From the NCBI RefSeq assembly GCF_000953655.1, contig NZ_LN681225.1:1504001-1568000 (forward strand): a stretch of 64,000 nucleotides of DNA, written 5' to 3'. The notes below the pieces were generated by a model. That model made no database searches, was not told the DNA's origin, and was given only the letters and a program-made list of their open reading frames with translations. Below, one piece after another: positions 36,665 to 46,007 of the stretch (the first letter of the stretch is position 1; each line of letters begins with the position of its first letter). The position numbers and the translations under genes were made by a program. Source of the DNA: Legionella hackeliae. GTDB taxonomy: Bacteria > Pseudomonadota > Gammaproteobacteria > Legionellales > Legionellaceae.

Positions 36665-37519
36665 TTAACTCCGTTTATGCGACTTGGAGGTTGTTCTATT
36701 AACATAAGCTTTAGTGAATTCTGCACCTAAAAATAGTATTTGAGCCGAATAATATACCCAAATAAGTATGATAATTAATGAAGCAGAGGCACCAAATCCG
36801 TTCTCAACATCAATACTACCAAGATAAAAGCCTAGCAAAAATTTGCCAATAGTAAATAACAACGTAGTAATAAATGCGCCTAACCAAACATCGCGCCAGC
36901 GCAAAACAATATTAGGCAAAATTTTAAAAATCATCGCAAAAAGAAGAGTGATTCCTCCAAGAGAAATAACAAAGTTTAGAATTAGTCCTATTACTGAACC
37001 ACCAGGCAATAGTTGGCTCAAAAAATTACTTATCGTTGTTAATAATACGGTTAACGTGAGGGAAACTAATAACAAAAAACCAATTACAAGTACCATTGTG
37101 AATGACCAAAATCTATTTTTTATCATTCCAATCCAGCCTTCAGTAGCTTGAGCTTCAACATTCCAAATCTTGTTTAAACCGGCTTGTAATTCACTAAAAA
37201 CTGCTATTGCCCCAAATAGTAAGAGGACTATACCTACTATTTGTGCAAATAGACTAGTGGCAGGGTGAGAGGCGCTAAGAAGCATAGTTTTAATCTGTTC
37301 GGCGCTACCACTGCCAAACATTTCACTAATCTGCTGCAAAATTTGGGTTTGTACTGCTTCTTTACCAAAAATCATTCCTGCGATGGCTATAGAAATAATA
37401 AGTACAGGACCCATTGAAAAAATTGTATAATAAGCTAGCGCTGCTGCTAAAGTAGAGATTTTGTCCTCACTCCAACCGGCAATAGTCTGTTTAAATAATC
37501 CAGTTATCTCTTTGAACAT
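36665..37519 (-). CDS. YihY/virulence factor BrkB family membrane protein
   Basis: 284 residues with six membrane helices and the family opening WSEDKISTLAAALAYYTIFSMGPVLIISIAIAG. Other marks are AVFSELQAGLNKIWNVEA and YYSAQILFLGAEFTKAY at the C-terminal helix. Once called ribonuclease BN in error; the actual role is unresolved. Inner membrane. It is an independent gene between the efflux pair and the ligase gene. Confidence 0.88.
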   Translation of the reverse strand: MFKEITGLFKQTIAGWSEDKISTLAAALAYYTIFSMGPVLIISIAIAGMIFGKEAVQTQILQQISEMFGSGSAEQIKTMLLSASHPATSLFAQIVGIVLLLFGAIAVFSELQAGLNKIWNVEAQATEGWIGMIKNRFWSFTMVLVIGFLLLVSLTLTVLLTTISNFLSQLLPGGSVIGLILNFVISLGGITLLFAMIFKILPNIVLRWRDVWLGAFITTLLFTIGKFLLGFYLGSIDVENGFGASASLIIILIWVYYSAQILFLGAEFTKAYVNRTTSKSHKRS

Positions 37520-37589
37520 CTCTATCCCTGTATGATTATGCTAATCCACTATAATAGGTCGTATTGATTTTTAAAAGTCACAGAATAGA

Positions 37590-39167
37590 TTATTTAATGA
37601 GTGCTACTAGGGTATCCAGGCTATCTGCTTCGTTGGCAGGTTTGTCCCAGCGAATACGGTGAATTCGTGGGAAGCGTAGTGCCACACCTGATTTATGACG
37701 GGAAGAAAAATTTACAGCATCAAACGCAACCTCAAAAACTAACGTTTTTTCAACTTCTCGAACAGGTCCAAAGCGATGTTGCGTATGATAGCGAATCCAT
37801 TTATCTAACTGGTACAACTCTTCATCGGTAAATCCAAAGTAGGCTTTGCCAACTGGTAGTAATTTATCATTTTGCCATAGACCAAAGGTATAATCTGAAT
37901 AGAAGGAAGAACGTTTTCCATGTCCTCTTTGTGCATACATTAAAACTGCATCGATTAAGTGAGGGTCGCGTTTCCATTTGTACCAATGACCAACAGGTCT
38001 GCCTGCGATATAAGGACTATCTTTTCGTTTAAGCATTAATCCTTCTACCGCGACATGTTGCTTGGCAAGAACGGTTTCCTTAAGTTCTAAAAGACCGTTT
38101 AAGTTAGAAAAGGATAATAATTCAGACAACCACATATTTTTAGGACGATGACGTGCATACCATGCTTCAAGTAACTGACGCCTCTCGTATAAAGGTAGAG
38201 TGCGCAAATCATCCGTTTCCATCTTCAGAATATCGTATAAGATAATAGCTGCAGGTTGTTCTTTTAAAATTTTATCACTGAGTTTTTTACGATTTAATCG
38301 CTGTTGTAAGTCGTTAAAACTTCCAATGTTTGTTTGATTCAGGACGACTAACTCGCCATCCAGTACTACAGGAGTATTTATTTCACTTACTACATCCGGG
38401 AAAGAAACACTTATATTATCACCGGTACGTGAATAAAGGGCCTTCTCTTGGGTACTACTTACAAATTGTACGCGGATGCCATCGTATTTATGTTCAGCAA
38501 AAAAAGTGTCCTCTGTAATGAGCGGTAAATCTTTCTCTTTTAATGGATGAGATAGCATTACTGGATGAAAAAAAACAGCATTAGAAATCTCTGGTGCCGC
38601 TTGTTTCCCCTCAAGCCAGGCAAATAATTCCACATAAGGTGGCTCCAAAGCATGCCAAACATGTTCAATATCTTTAATATCAACATTTCCATACTTCGCT
38701 AATGCATGTTTAACAAAACGTGCTGAAACCCCAACTCTTAAACTTCCAGTACCGAGTTTTAGTAATGCCCAGCGTTCAATGGCATTGGAATTATCTAACA
38801 GCTCAGCTAAACTAGCTGCCATTTGGTTGGGAGGGGTTTTCTTTAACTGATGAATAACTTTCGTAAGACTTGGTAAGCTGGATTGCATCGTTGTAGAACT
38901 TGGCCATGCTAGAGCCAAAGTTTCTGAAACATCACCGACGTAATCATTGGATAAGGCGAATAAGTAGGGATCGATCCGTTTCTCAATTAATCCTCTTATC
39001 AATGCACGTTTGAATGTGGGAAATTCCAAGGTATCAGCAAGAATAGCAATAGCATATCCGCGCTCTGGATCCTGGGTGGTTGCAAAAAAATCCTGAAGTA
39101 GGCGTAATTTGGCATGATGGCTATATGAAAAATAAAGGTTATTTAATAATTGAGAGAATGTTTTCAT
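37590..39167 (-). CDS. ATP-dependent DNA ligase
   Basis: Seals nicked DNA using ATP, distinct from the household NAD-dependent LigA. 525 residues. The catalytic motif I is EHKYDGIRVQF (Lys of KYDG). Motif III (VLDGELVVL), motif IV (VEGLMLKRKDSPYIAG) and motif V (WYKWKRDP) follow, after an N-terminal helical DNA-binding domain, and there is an OB-fold domain at the end. The ATG at 39167 follows the exonuclease TGA by one base and has GGGA six bases upstream; two in-frame ATGs slightly earlier would overlap it. It forms a two-gene unit with the exonuclease, part of the ligase-associated DNA damage response set. Confidence 0.9.
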   Translation of the reverse strand: MKTFSQLLNNLYFSYSHHAKLRLLQDFFATTQDPERGYAIAILADTLEFPTFKRALIRGLIEKRIDPYLFALSNDYVGDVSETLALAWPSSTTMQSSLPSLTKVIHQLKKTPPNQMAASLAELLDNSNAIERWALLKLGTGSLRVGVSARFVKHALAKYGNVDIKDIEHVWHALEPPYVELFAWLEGKQAAPEISNAVFFHPVMLSHPLKEKDLPLITEDTFFAEHKYDGIRVQFVSSTQEKALYSRTGDNISVSFPDVVSEINTPVVLDGELVVLNQTNIGSFNDLQQRLNRKKLSDKILKEQPAAIILYDILKMETDDLRTLPLYERRQLLEAWYARHRPKNMWLSELLSFSNLNGLLELKETVLAKQHVAVEGLMLKRKDSPYIAGRPVGHWYKWKRDPHLIDAVLMYAQRGHGKRSSFYSDYTFGLWQNDKLLPVGKAYFGFTDEELYQLDKWIRYHTQHRFGPVREVEKTLVFEVAFDAVNFSSRHKSGVALRFPRIHRIRWDKPANEADSLDTLVALIK

Positions 39168-39168
39168 C

Positions 39169-40173
39169 TCAATTCCCATCCTCTTCATAGCCCATCAAAT
39201 GGAGTGCTTGTGCCTGGTATCCATTTTTTGTTGCATAATAAACTAAGGCCTCTTCTTGACCATGAGTGACCCAAATTTCATAAGGGTTCACCTCAGTCAT
39301 CGTCTGGACTAATTCAGGCCAATCAGCATGATCAGAAATAATTAGAGGTAGATCGATTGCTTTTTGTTTGGCGCGTGCACGAATTTGCATCCACCCTGAG
39401 GCTTGAGCTTTAATGCTTTCGCCAAAACGTCTTGTCCATCTATCATTTAGAGAACTCGGAGGACATAATACAATTTTACCAGCAGCACTTTTCGTATCCA
39501 GGGTATTCGCTAGTCTCAATTCCCCAAGTTTCACTCCAAATGTCTCATAGAGTTGGCATAATTTGATTAAAGCGCCGTGCAAATAGATAGGTTCCTGATA
39601 ATTTATTATTCGTAAGGACTTAATTAATCGCTGGCATTTACCAAGAGGATAAACCCCCACTAAATGGCATGTTGAAAAAGTCTCTAATGAGTGCAGTAAC
39701 TTGTTAAGCTCATGTTCAATAGGGGGGTGTTTAAAAACAGGTAAGCCAAATGTTGCTTCAGTGATAAAAGTATCGCAGTTAAGTGCTTCAAACGGCATAC
39801 AGGTCGGATCGAAACGGCGCTTATAATCACCCGAAATGATCACACGGTTATGGTCATACTCCAAGACAATTTGCGCACTCCCTAATACATGACCCGCTGG
39901 TAAAAATAATACCTTCACTTGATTAATAAGCAAAGATTGAAAATAGCTTAAGCTTTGCCAGTGTGTTGTAGAGTCTATCCCATAGCGTAATTGCATAATT
40001 GCCACCGTTTCAGGGGTAGCTAAAATTTTATGATGACCAGCCAGGGCATGATCGCTATGCCCATGAGTAATAATGGCTGAGGAGACTAATGAAGTAGGAT
40101 CAATATAAAATTGACCAGGGATGCAATAAAGCCCCTGAGGGGTCAAAGTGAGCCATTTTGTAGTCGTGACCAT
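39169..40173 (-). CDS. Ligase-associated DNA exonuclease (metallo-beta-lactamase fold)
   Basis: 334 residues of the metallo-beta-lactamase/beta-CASP type. Metal ligands lie in ITHGHSDHALAGH (HxHxDH), LPAGHVLGSAQIVLEY and ISGDYKRRFDPTC, followed by TEATFGLPVF and, near the end, ISDHADWPEL and EIWVTHGQEEAL. These marks define the exonuclease of the ligase-exonuclease pair found with ATP-dependent DNA ligases. It is the first gene of the pair. The usual partners, an Lhr-type helicase and a phosphoesterase, are not in this window. Confidence 0.88.
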   Translation of the reverse strand: MVTTTKWLTLTPQGLYCIPGQFYIDPTSLVSSAIITHGHSDHALAGHHKILATPETVAIMQLRYGIDSTTHWQSLSYFQSLLINQVKVLFLPAGHVLGSAQIVLEYDHNRVIISGDYKRRFDPTCMPFEALNCDTFITEATFGLPVFKHPPIEHELNKLLHSLETFSTCHLVGVYPLGKCQRLIKSLRIINYQEPIYLHGALIKLCQLYETFGVKLGELRLANTLDTKSAAGKIVLCPPSSLNDRWTRRFGESIKAQASGWMQIRARAKQKAIDLPLIISDHADWPELVQTMTEVNPYEIWVTHGQEEALVYYATKNGYQAQALHLMGYEEDGN

Positions 40174-40249
40174 GTGATTTAAGTGCCTTCCTAATGGATT
40201 TACTCTTTATAAAGTATGGCATATCACTTATAAATGCTTCTTTGTCGTA

Positions 40250-41794
40250 CTATTTGCAGTCAAATTTAAACCCATCGTTTTGAGGTAAGCTTTTTGAAAA
40301 AGAATGTAATTTTTGCTGAAGCTCGGGAACATATTTTAAATCTGTAGCATAAAAATAAACGACTTTATTAGCGACAGATACACGGGGACCTGTGAAATAT
40401 AAACAACCTAACTGTATCCAGTTCTTAGGGACAGAGTAAAACCAACTCCTGTATAGCATAACTAATTTTACCTGGGATTCCTTGACAGCTTTATCCATCC
40501 ATAAAGGATTAGTGGCATGGCATCTACTTGAATAAATACTGTAATTTCCCAACCCCCAAAGATCTAAAACATAGTTTGAATTATCATAAGAGACCCAACC
40601 AATGTCATTGACGGCAATGGGGGATTTTAGCCAATCAATGGCAAATCGTCGCATCTGAAATTGTTGCTGATAAACATTGTTAGTTGCCTTGGGTAAGCTG
40701 GCCAATACTGTGAAATAAGGATAACTACAAAAAATGAGGCCGAGTACAAAAAATACATACCACACCGTTGGATTTTTAAAGGTATGATAATGCTTAAAAT
40801 ACAAGTAAAAAATCAGTAGTAAAGCAACTGCATAAAGATAAACTTCATAGCGATGGAACCAATTAAATTTACCCAAAAGTAAATGCAAGAGTAGTCCTGC
40901 TGCAACGACCGCAAATAATTGTCGGGTGACAACAGGTAATTTGGAAAAGATTGCAATAATTGAAAAAGAAAAAATTAAAATAAGAAAAATAAGCGATTGG
41001 CGTTGGGTTAAATTGATTCTAAGTTGTCCTAATATCGCCTCAGCCCAAGTAGCATATTGTCCATGGTCCATTTTAAGAAGTACGGAGGCTGCTAAAGGCG
41101 GCTGGCCAATATGAAGTAAAAATAATGAAAATAAACCTAACATAACCAGCATAATCAAAGTCGTGTAGAGAACCTTTTGTTGATGACCTCGAATAAATAA
41201 AAAAAATAACGCAGGTACGGAGATTGCTAAAGTTTCATAACGTATCAATGGGCCAATTATGATAACCAGAGCTAACCATAAAGGAAAACGATGATCGTTG
41301 GTTTCCTGAATTAACCCGGCCATGATTAAAACACTAAGAAGCATCTGTAGAGCATGCTCCATTCCTGAAAAGATAAGACCAATTAAATTTAATGCGGGGA
41401 TAAGCAAACAAAATAGGACGACATTTTCCCAATATACTTTGGTTTTTTCAGTGTCTACAAACAAGCAAACAGTAATAAAAACTAACAAAATCAGCAAAGC
41501 AATCAAACTATTAATAATGAGAGGAACAAATTCAAATAACGGGAAATAGGAGAATGGCGCTAATAAAAAAGGCCATAGTATACTCGAGGATGGACTGGAA
41601 AATTCCCCATTATTAAAGCCGTATTGACCTATACCGATGTGTTTTGCTAATGACAAATGAATGTAAGGATCATCAAGCGAATAACTAAAATGAGAATGAT
41701 TGATTGAAAGAATGAGCAACCATTCGATAATAATGGCGAAAATAAGTACTAGGGATGGGATTAAATAATAAATACGTTTAGGAGTGGACGTCAT
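40250..41794 (-). CDS. Polytopic membrane protein, possible GT-C glycosyltransferase-like
   Basis: 514 residues with about ten to twelve membrane helices and a C-terminal soluble segment. The first extracytoplasmic loop carries DDPYIHLSLAKH, an acidic motif placed as in GT-C membrane glycosyltransferases (dolichol/polyprenol-linked sugar donors). The tail has FAIDWLKSPIAVNDIGWVSY and YVLDLWGLGN, also seen in such proteins. Substrate unknown; the call is tentative. Monocistronic. Confidence 0.55.
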   Translation of the reverse strand: MTSTPKRIYYLIPSLVLIFAIIIEWLLILSINHSHFSYSLDDPYIHLSLAKHIGIGQYGFNNGEFSSPSSSILWPFLLAPFSYFPLFEFVPLIINSLIALLILLVFITVCLFVDTEKTKVYWENVVLFCLLIPALNLIGLIFSGMEHALQMLLSVLIMAGLIQETNDHRFPLWLALVIIIGPLIRYETLAISVPALFFLFIRGHQQKVLYTTLIMLVMLGLFSLFLLHIGQPPLAASVLLKMDHGQYATWAEAILGQLRINLTQRQSLIFLILIFSFSIIAIFSKLPVVTRQLFAVVAAGLLLHLLLGKFNWFHRYEVYLYAVALLLIFYLYFKHYHTFKNPTVWYVFFVLGLIFCSYPYFTVLASLPKATNNVYQQQFQMRRFAIDWLKSPIAVNDIGWVSYDNSNYVLDLWGLGNYSIYSSRCHATNPLWMDKAVKESQVKLVMLYRSWFYSVPKNWIQLGCLYFTGPRVSVANKVVYFYATDLKYVPELQQKLHSFSKSLPQNDGFKFDCK

Positions 41795-41912
41795 TTTGAT
41801 AAGCTATCCCAATGTAGGAAAAATTAAAATCCTTAAAAATCAGCTGGTTACTTTGATTTCAACCTGAAGTTCTCATTTTACCAGCCAACGAAGTCTTTTA
41901 AACTGCTTTGTT

Positions 41913-42338
41913 CTATGCTTTTCTTTTTAATGCATAGAAAACCACACCTAATACGAAGCCATAAATTAAATGACCGACTAAAGGAGGTATATTTGCTTTT
42001 ACATCCACAAGTGTCCATTTTGAAAATAAAGGGGTATTTGCTACAAAATAGGGTAAGAGTGTCATTGGACCGGCTAACCACATGCCAAAACCAAATAGCA
42101 ATCCCCAAATAATCGCCGCTGTCCAAGAATGAATCAGCCATCCTAATATTATTGCAAAAGCAATACCAGCAATAATACTAACACCAGCGTGAACAACTAA
42201 TCCACCTAGTTTGGTGGGCATGTTGATCATTGCACCCAGCGTTTCAAACATGCCCCCCATAAATAGGAAAATGGCAAAAACTATCCCGGCAATAATACCG
42301 GCAATCACTCCATGAATAATGCATCTGGATTTACACAT
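41913..42338 (-). CDS. Four-helix membrane protein, 141 aa
   Basis: Not recognised. Four hydrophobic segments: GVIAGIIAGIVFAIFLFMGGMF, VHAGVSIIAGIAFAIILGWLIHS, AAIIWGLLFGFGMWLAGPM and LVGHLIYGFVLGVVFYALK. The layout, with small-residue-rich helices and a conserved-looking GHLIYGFVLG end, resembles small YagU or DUF1440-type membrane proteins, but no family is claimed. It lies 27 bases downstream of the patatin gene. Confidence 0.6.
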   Translation of the reverse strand: MCKSRCIIHGVIAGIIAGIVFAIFLFMGGMFETLGAMINMPTKLGGLVVHAGVSIIAGIAFAIILGWLIHSWTAAIIWGLLFGFGMWLAGPMTLLPYFVANTPLFSKWTLVDVKANIPPLVGHLIYGFVLGVVFYALKRKA

Positions 42339-42365
42339 AACAAACTCCTTTTATTATTTATAGTT

Positions 42366-43553
42366 TTATTGAGGTGATTTCTTTTTTTTCTTTTTCCCAT
42401 GCTCAAAAATTGTTTCAGTCTCGTCATGTGGGCACATATCATAAAGAATTGCTCCCACATTTTTGGGAATTGGTTGTAACCATAAGGATTTTTTTAACGC
42501 TTCAGTCGCTTGTTCATGGCCTAATCGAATACTTTCATTAATTGATAAGGATGAAAACGCATAATCTTTTGAGGATAAATCAGTATTGAGACCGTGTCGA
42601 TGAAATCTGACCAGGCTCATCACTGTGTGACAGCCCACAGAACGAATCTCTTTTATTTGAGGATTCTCTTTAAGATTCGCTGGTAATAAATCATAGAGCT
42701 CCGCAATGGCATGGCGCAGATCATGGGCTTCACAGAAGGATTTAATGACTCGTTTATAGTGGCTTGCATAGGTCAGATCTTTTTGCTTTAGCAAAATCTC
42801 ATCCAATGTTGTTGGTATTTTGGATTCCGGATCGAAGAGCTGCACCATAAAACATAAAGTGCTAATACGAGGTAAATCATTTAGAATAACTTCAATGGGA
42901 GTATTGTTGACAATGCCTCCGTCCCAATAATAGGTGCCATCAATTTTGACCGCTGGGAATCCGGGGGGGAGGGCACCACTGGCCATAATATGCTCTGGAT
43001 AAAGCTTTTGATATTTTGTGTCGAAAAGAACGTGTTGACCATTATCTAGTCGAACAGCTGAAAGCGTTAGTCGAATTTTACCATTATTAAGAACATCAAA
43101 ATCGATAACGTGATCAAGAGTTTCTCTCAGCAGGGAGGTGTCATAAAAACTAATTTCATCAGGTGTGGCATTGGTAATAAAATGTGGATTGAATAATCGA
43201 GGTTGGAAGAATCCTGGCTGTCCGTAAAGAAGTGTGGTCTGTGCATGAAACTGATTATAAAAGCGTCTCATATCCATGCTGTCAATGTAAGCATCCCACC
43301 ATGAAAAATGAGTGGGAGTAGTAATAATTTGCCAAAATTCTTTAAGTTTTTCTACGCGGTTTTCAGGTTTATTACCTGCAATTATGGCAGCGTTAATTGC
43401 GCCAATTGAGATTCCACTTACCCAGTCCAAATTATAGCCGGCGTTATGAATGGCTTCATATATTCCTACCTGGAACGCTCCTAAGGCACCACCTCCCTGA
43501 AATATAAAAGCGATTCGATCCCAGGTTGGATTAATGAGCGGTTCCTTTTTCAT
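42366..43553 (-). CDS. Patatin-like phospholipase with DUF3734-type C-terminus
   Basis: 395 residues. The patatin catalytic dyad and oxyanion loop are complete: FQGGGALGAFQVG, VSGISIGAINAA (Ser of GISIG) and DGGIVNNTPI (Asp of DGG). The remaining ~170 residues match the extension found in the DUF3734 group, and the protein ends in a run of six lysines. Patatins hydrolyse acyl chains of phospholipids; Legionella has many, some secreted. This subtype is widespread in bacteria, so an effector role need not be assumed. There are no membrane helices or signal peptide. Confidence 0.85.
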   Translation of the reverse strand: MKKEPLINPTWDRIAFIFQGGGALGAFQVGIYEAIHNAGYNLDWVSGISIGAINAAIIAGNKPENRVEKLKEFWQIITTPTHFSWWDAYIDSMDMRRFYNQFHAQTTLLYGQPGFFQPRLFNPHFITNATPDEISFYDTSLLRETLDHVIDFDVLNNGKIRLTLSAVRLDNGQHVLFDTKYQKLYPEHIMASGALPPGFPAVKIDGTYYWDGGIVNNTPIEVILNDLPRISTLCFMVQLFDPESKIPTTLDEILLKQKDLTYASHYKRVIKSFCEAHDLRHAIAELYDLLPANLKENPQIKEIRSVGCHTVMSLVRFHRHGLNTDLSSKDYAFSSLSINESIRLGHEQATEALKKSLWLQPIPKNVGAILYDMCPHDETETIFEHGKKKKKKSPQ

Positions 43554-43602
43554 AGTTTCTCCTTTTTAACTTGATAAAATTTGAGTAATGGACTGTTTTT
43601 AC

Positions 43603-44922
43603 TCAATATTTACTAAAGTGTAACTTTAATCTTGGTCTCGTTTTTATAAGCAATTTTTTTGCCCTTCTTATTGCTAATGCGTCCCAGAATCCATATAGCG
43701 CTGTCAAATGCATAAAATACAGAGAGCGATAAACATATTGTGCAACTTTACCGCCAATGTAATATTGCATTTTGTGAAAACTTCTCAGACTGCCAAAAGT
43801 ATCATAGCAGCTTAATGTTACTAATGAGCCCTTATCATGATATTTAAAATGGAGGAGAGGTTTGTTATCTAGTTTATTTTTTAGCGATTTTGCTAAAATA
43901 TGGGCCTGTTGATGGGCTGATTGGGCACGTGGAGGTACTGTTGTACCAAGACTGGGATCGATGAGGTTAGCACAATCGCCAAAAGCAAAAATATTCTCAT
44001 CTTTGGTGGTTTGCAATGTGGGAGTAATAACTAATCGATTAATTGCATCAGTTTCTAAACCATCCAGGCCCGCTAAAAAATCCGGAGCTTTAATTCCAGC
44101 TGCCCAAACGCATAAATCAGCAGGGAAAAAATTTCCGTTTTTTGTATAAATACCATGCTCGTCGACTCTAGAAACCATCTCATTGGTATGAACAGCAATA
44201 TTCAGTGATTTTAAACGCTCTGTCACGTTTGCAGCCAGAATTTCAGGCAGAGGAGGTAAAATTCTTGGAGAAGCCTCTACAAGAGTAATTTGAGCAAGTT
44301 TAATGTTTGAGTGATCGAGACCATAGTGACTTGCCTGCCGTAAACTGTAATGAAGTTCTGCCGCTAACTCTACTCCAGTGGCTCCACCTCCAACGATAAC
44401 AATATTAAAAGTAGGGACGTGCGATGCTGTTCCATACTGTGTAGTGAGTAATTTATTCAGATATTTTCTTTGAAACAGGTTGGCTTGCTCGAGATTATCT
44501 AAAGACAAGCAATGTTCCTTTGCACCTGTTGTATTAAAATTGTTACTTAAGCTGCCAACAGAGAGCACTAAAGTATCATAGGCTAATGTTCGACTTGGAA
44601 TGAGTTCCTGGCCTTGTTCATCGAATAATGGAGCCAATAGGATTTGTTTTTTGTTCCTGTTTAGGCCTTCCATCCTTCCAGGTTGATAGTGGTAATAATT
44701 GTCTGAAGCATGGGCATAATAATTGATTTGATCAATATTTGAGTCCATAGAGCCTGCAGCAACTTCATGTAATAAAGGTTTCCATATGTGAACAGCTTGC
44801 TCATCTACCAAGGTAATAATCGCCTTCCCTTTTTTGCCCAGAGTGTGACCTAATTTAGTCACTAATTCGAGTCCACCAGCGCCTCCACCAACGATGACGA
44901 TATTGTGCTGCTTTGTACTCAT
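43603..44922 (-). CDS. ndh: Type II NADH dehydrogenase (NDH-2)
   Basis: 439 residues, single-subunit FAD enzyme that oxidises NADH and reduces quinone at the inner membrane without proton pumping. Two Rossmann motifs: NIVIVGGGAGGLELVTKL (FAD) and FNIVIVGGGATGVELAAEL (NADH). FAD-binding FAFGDCANLIDPSL and the quinone-side PPRAQSAHQQAHILAK follow. The C-terminal amphipathic region provides membrane attachment. It lies between the alpha/beta hydrolase and patatin genes on the same strand with gaps of 83 and 49 bases. Confidence 0.87.
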   Translation of the reverse strand: MSTKQHNIVIVGGGAGGLELVTKLGHTLGKKGKAIITLVDEQAVHIWKPLLHEVAAGSMDSNIDQINYYAHASDNYYHYQPGRMEGLNRNKKQILLAPLFDEQGQELIPSRTLAYDTLVLSVGSLSNNFNTTGAKEHCLSLDNLEQANLFQRKYLNKLLTTQYGTASHVPTFNIVIVGGGATGVELAAELHYSLRQASHYGLDHSNIKLAQITLVEASPRILPPLPEILAANVTERLKSLNIAVHTNEMVSRVDEHGIYTKNGNFFPADLCVWAAGIKAPDFLAGLDGLETDAINRLVITPTLQTTKDENIFAFGDCANLIDPSLGTTVPPRAQSAHQQAHILAKSLKNKLDNKPLLHFKYHDKGSLVTLSCYDTFGSLRSFHKMQYYIGGKVAQYVYRSLYFMHLTALYGFWDALAIRRAKKLLIKTRPRLKLHFSKY

Positions 44923-45005
44923 TATTATTTACCCAAATTACGATATCTCTAAGATATTAGAGTAAACTCGCAAAAGGTCAAAAATTTTATTTCTACACCG
45001 TGAAA

Positions 45006-45944
45006 TTACTTTGTGTGCCATGCTGAGCTGTGTGTACCTTTAATATCATTGCTATTTAGCCAGTGAGCAATTTTTTCATGTTCAGGTAGTTCAAATAGGA
45101 TAGGGGCATGGCCTGCATTATCTATTTCAATCAGACTTACATTAGAATGACCTCTTTGCATTCTTTTAATATGCTCAGGCAGCAGCATATCGGAGTCTTT
45201 ACCACGAATGACCAACACAGGGCAGGTCACTTTCTCCCATAGATACCACAAGTCAATATCAAAAAAGATACCCTCTAACGCTCTATGAGGGTTAACGAAA
45301 AACTCTTTTAACAACTGCCCACTTGATTTTGATTCTTTAATATGTGGATCTAGTTTAGCAACAAAAAGCCCAGGAGCACGTTCTTTGATGCTGTGAGTGG
45401 TTAAATAATTCCATTGTTCCTCGCTTAGTTTGCCAAAACTCCCATAGATTGTTTTAAAATACTGCTTAGCTTCTTCTTCGCTAGCAAATTCTGGATGTTT
45501 TCCTACATATTGGCCTAATCGCCAAAGGGCGTGTGCAGGAATTTGTGGTCCTATATCATTTAGGATTAATGAGCGAATTGGGGAATTAGGCAAAGCAGCA
45601 AGTGCCATACCGATTAACCCGCCCATGGAGGTACCAATCCAATCTACCGTGTGGGCGCCAGTTCGCGCGATAAATGTTGTCATATCAACGATATACTGCT
45701 GATAGTTATAGTGTTTTGAATTTCTAAACCAGCTACTGTCACCGCGGCCTACAATATCAGGACAAAAAACATGATGACCTTGAGAACTTAAAAAGTGCGC
45801 CAAAGGATCGAAATCGCAGCGATTGCGTGTAAGGCCGTGTACACAAATGATTGTAGAGCCGTCGGTTTTAGGTGAGCCCCATTCAGAGTAGGCTACCTTG
45901 TGAAATCCTTCCTGTGAAGCGCACATGACATAACTCAAGTTCAT
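45006..45944 (-). CDS. Alpha/beta hydrolase
   Basis: 312 residues, cytoplasmic. The fold is clear: IICVHGLTRNRCDFDPLA (oxyanion loop), FCPDIVGRGDSSW, VDWIGTSMGGLIGMALA (nucleophile Ser in GTSMGG), VLVIRGKDSDMLLPEH (acid) and the His in NAGHAPILF. It is close to the haloperoxidase/lipase-like group; the substrate is unknown. It lies 63 bases after the erythromycin-esterase-like gene on the same strand. Confidence 0.85.
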   Translation of the reverse strand: MNLSYVMCASQEGFHKVAYSEWGSPKTDGSTIICVHGLTRNRCDFDPLAHFLSSQGHHVFCPDIVGRGDSSWFRNSKHYNYQQYIVDMTTFIARTGAHTVDWIGTSMGGLIGMALAALPNSPIRSLILNDIGPQIPAHALWRLGQYVGKHPEFASEEEAKQYFKTIYGSFGKLSEEQWNYLTTHSIKERAPGLFVAKLDPHIKESKSSGQLLKEFFVNPHRALEGIFFDIDLWYLWEKVTCPVLVIRGKDSDMLLPEHIKRMQRGHSNVSLIEIDNAGHAPILFELPEHEKIAHWLNSNDIKGTHSSAWHTK

Positions 45945-46007
45945 TATTGCTCTCTTCTTTTTAAGACTCCTTTCAGCATAGTATAAAAAAACAATGGATT
46001 GAAGAAA

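Noticed and set aside
41878..42141. 87-codon minus-strand frame
   Set aside because: It overlaps the four-helix membrane protein in another frame and lacks protein-like composition.
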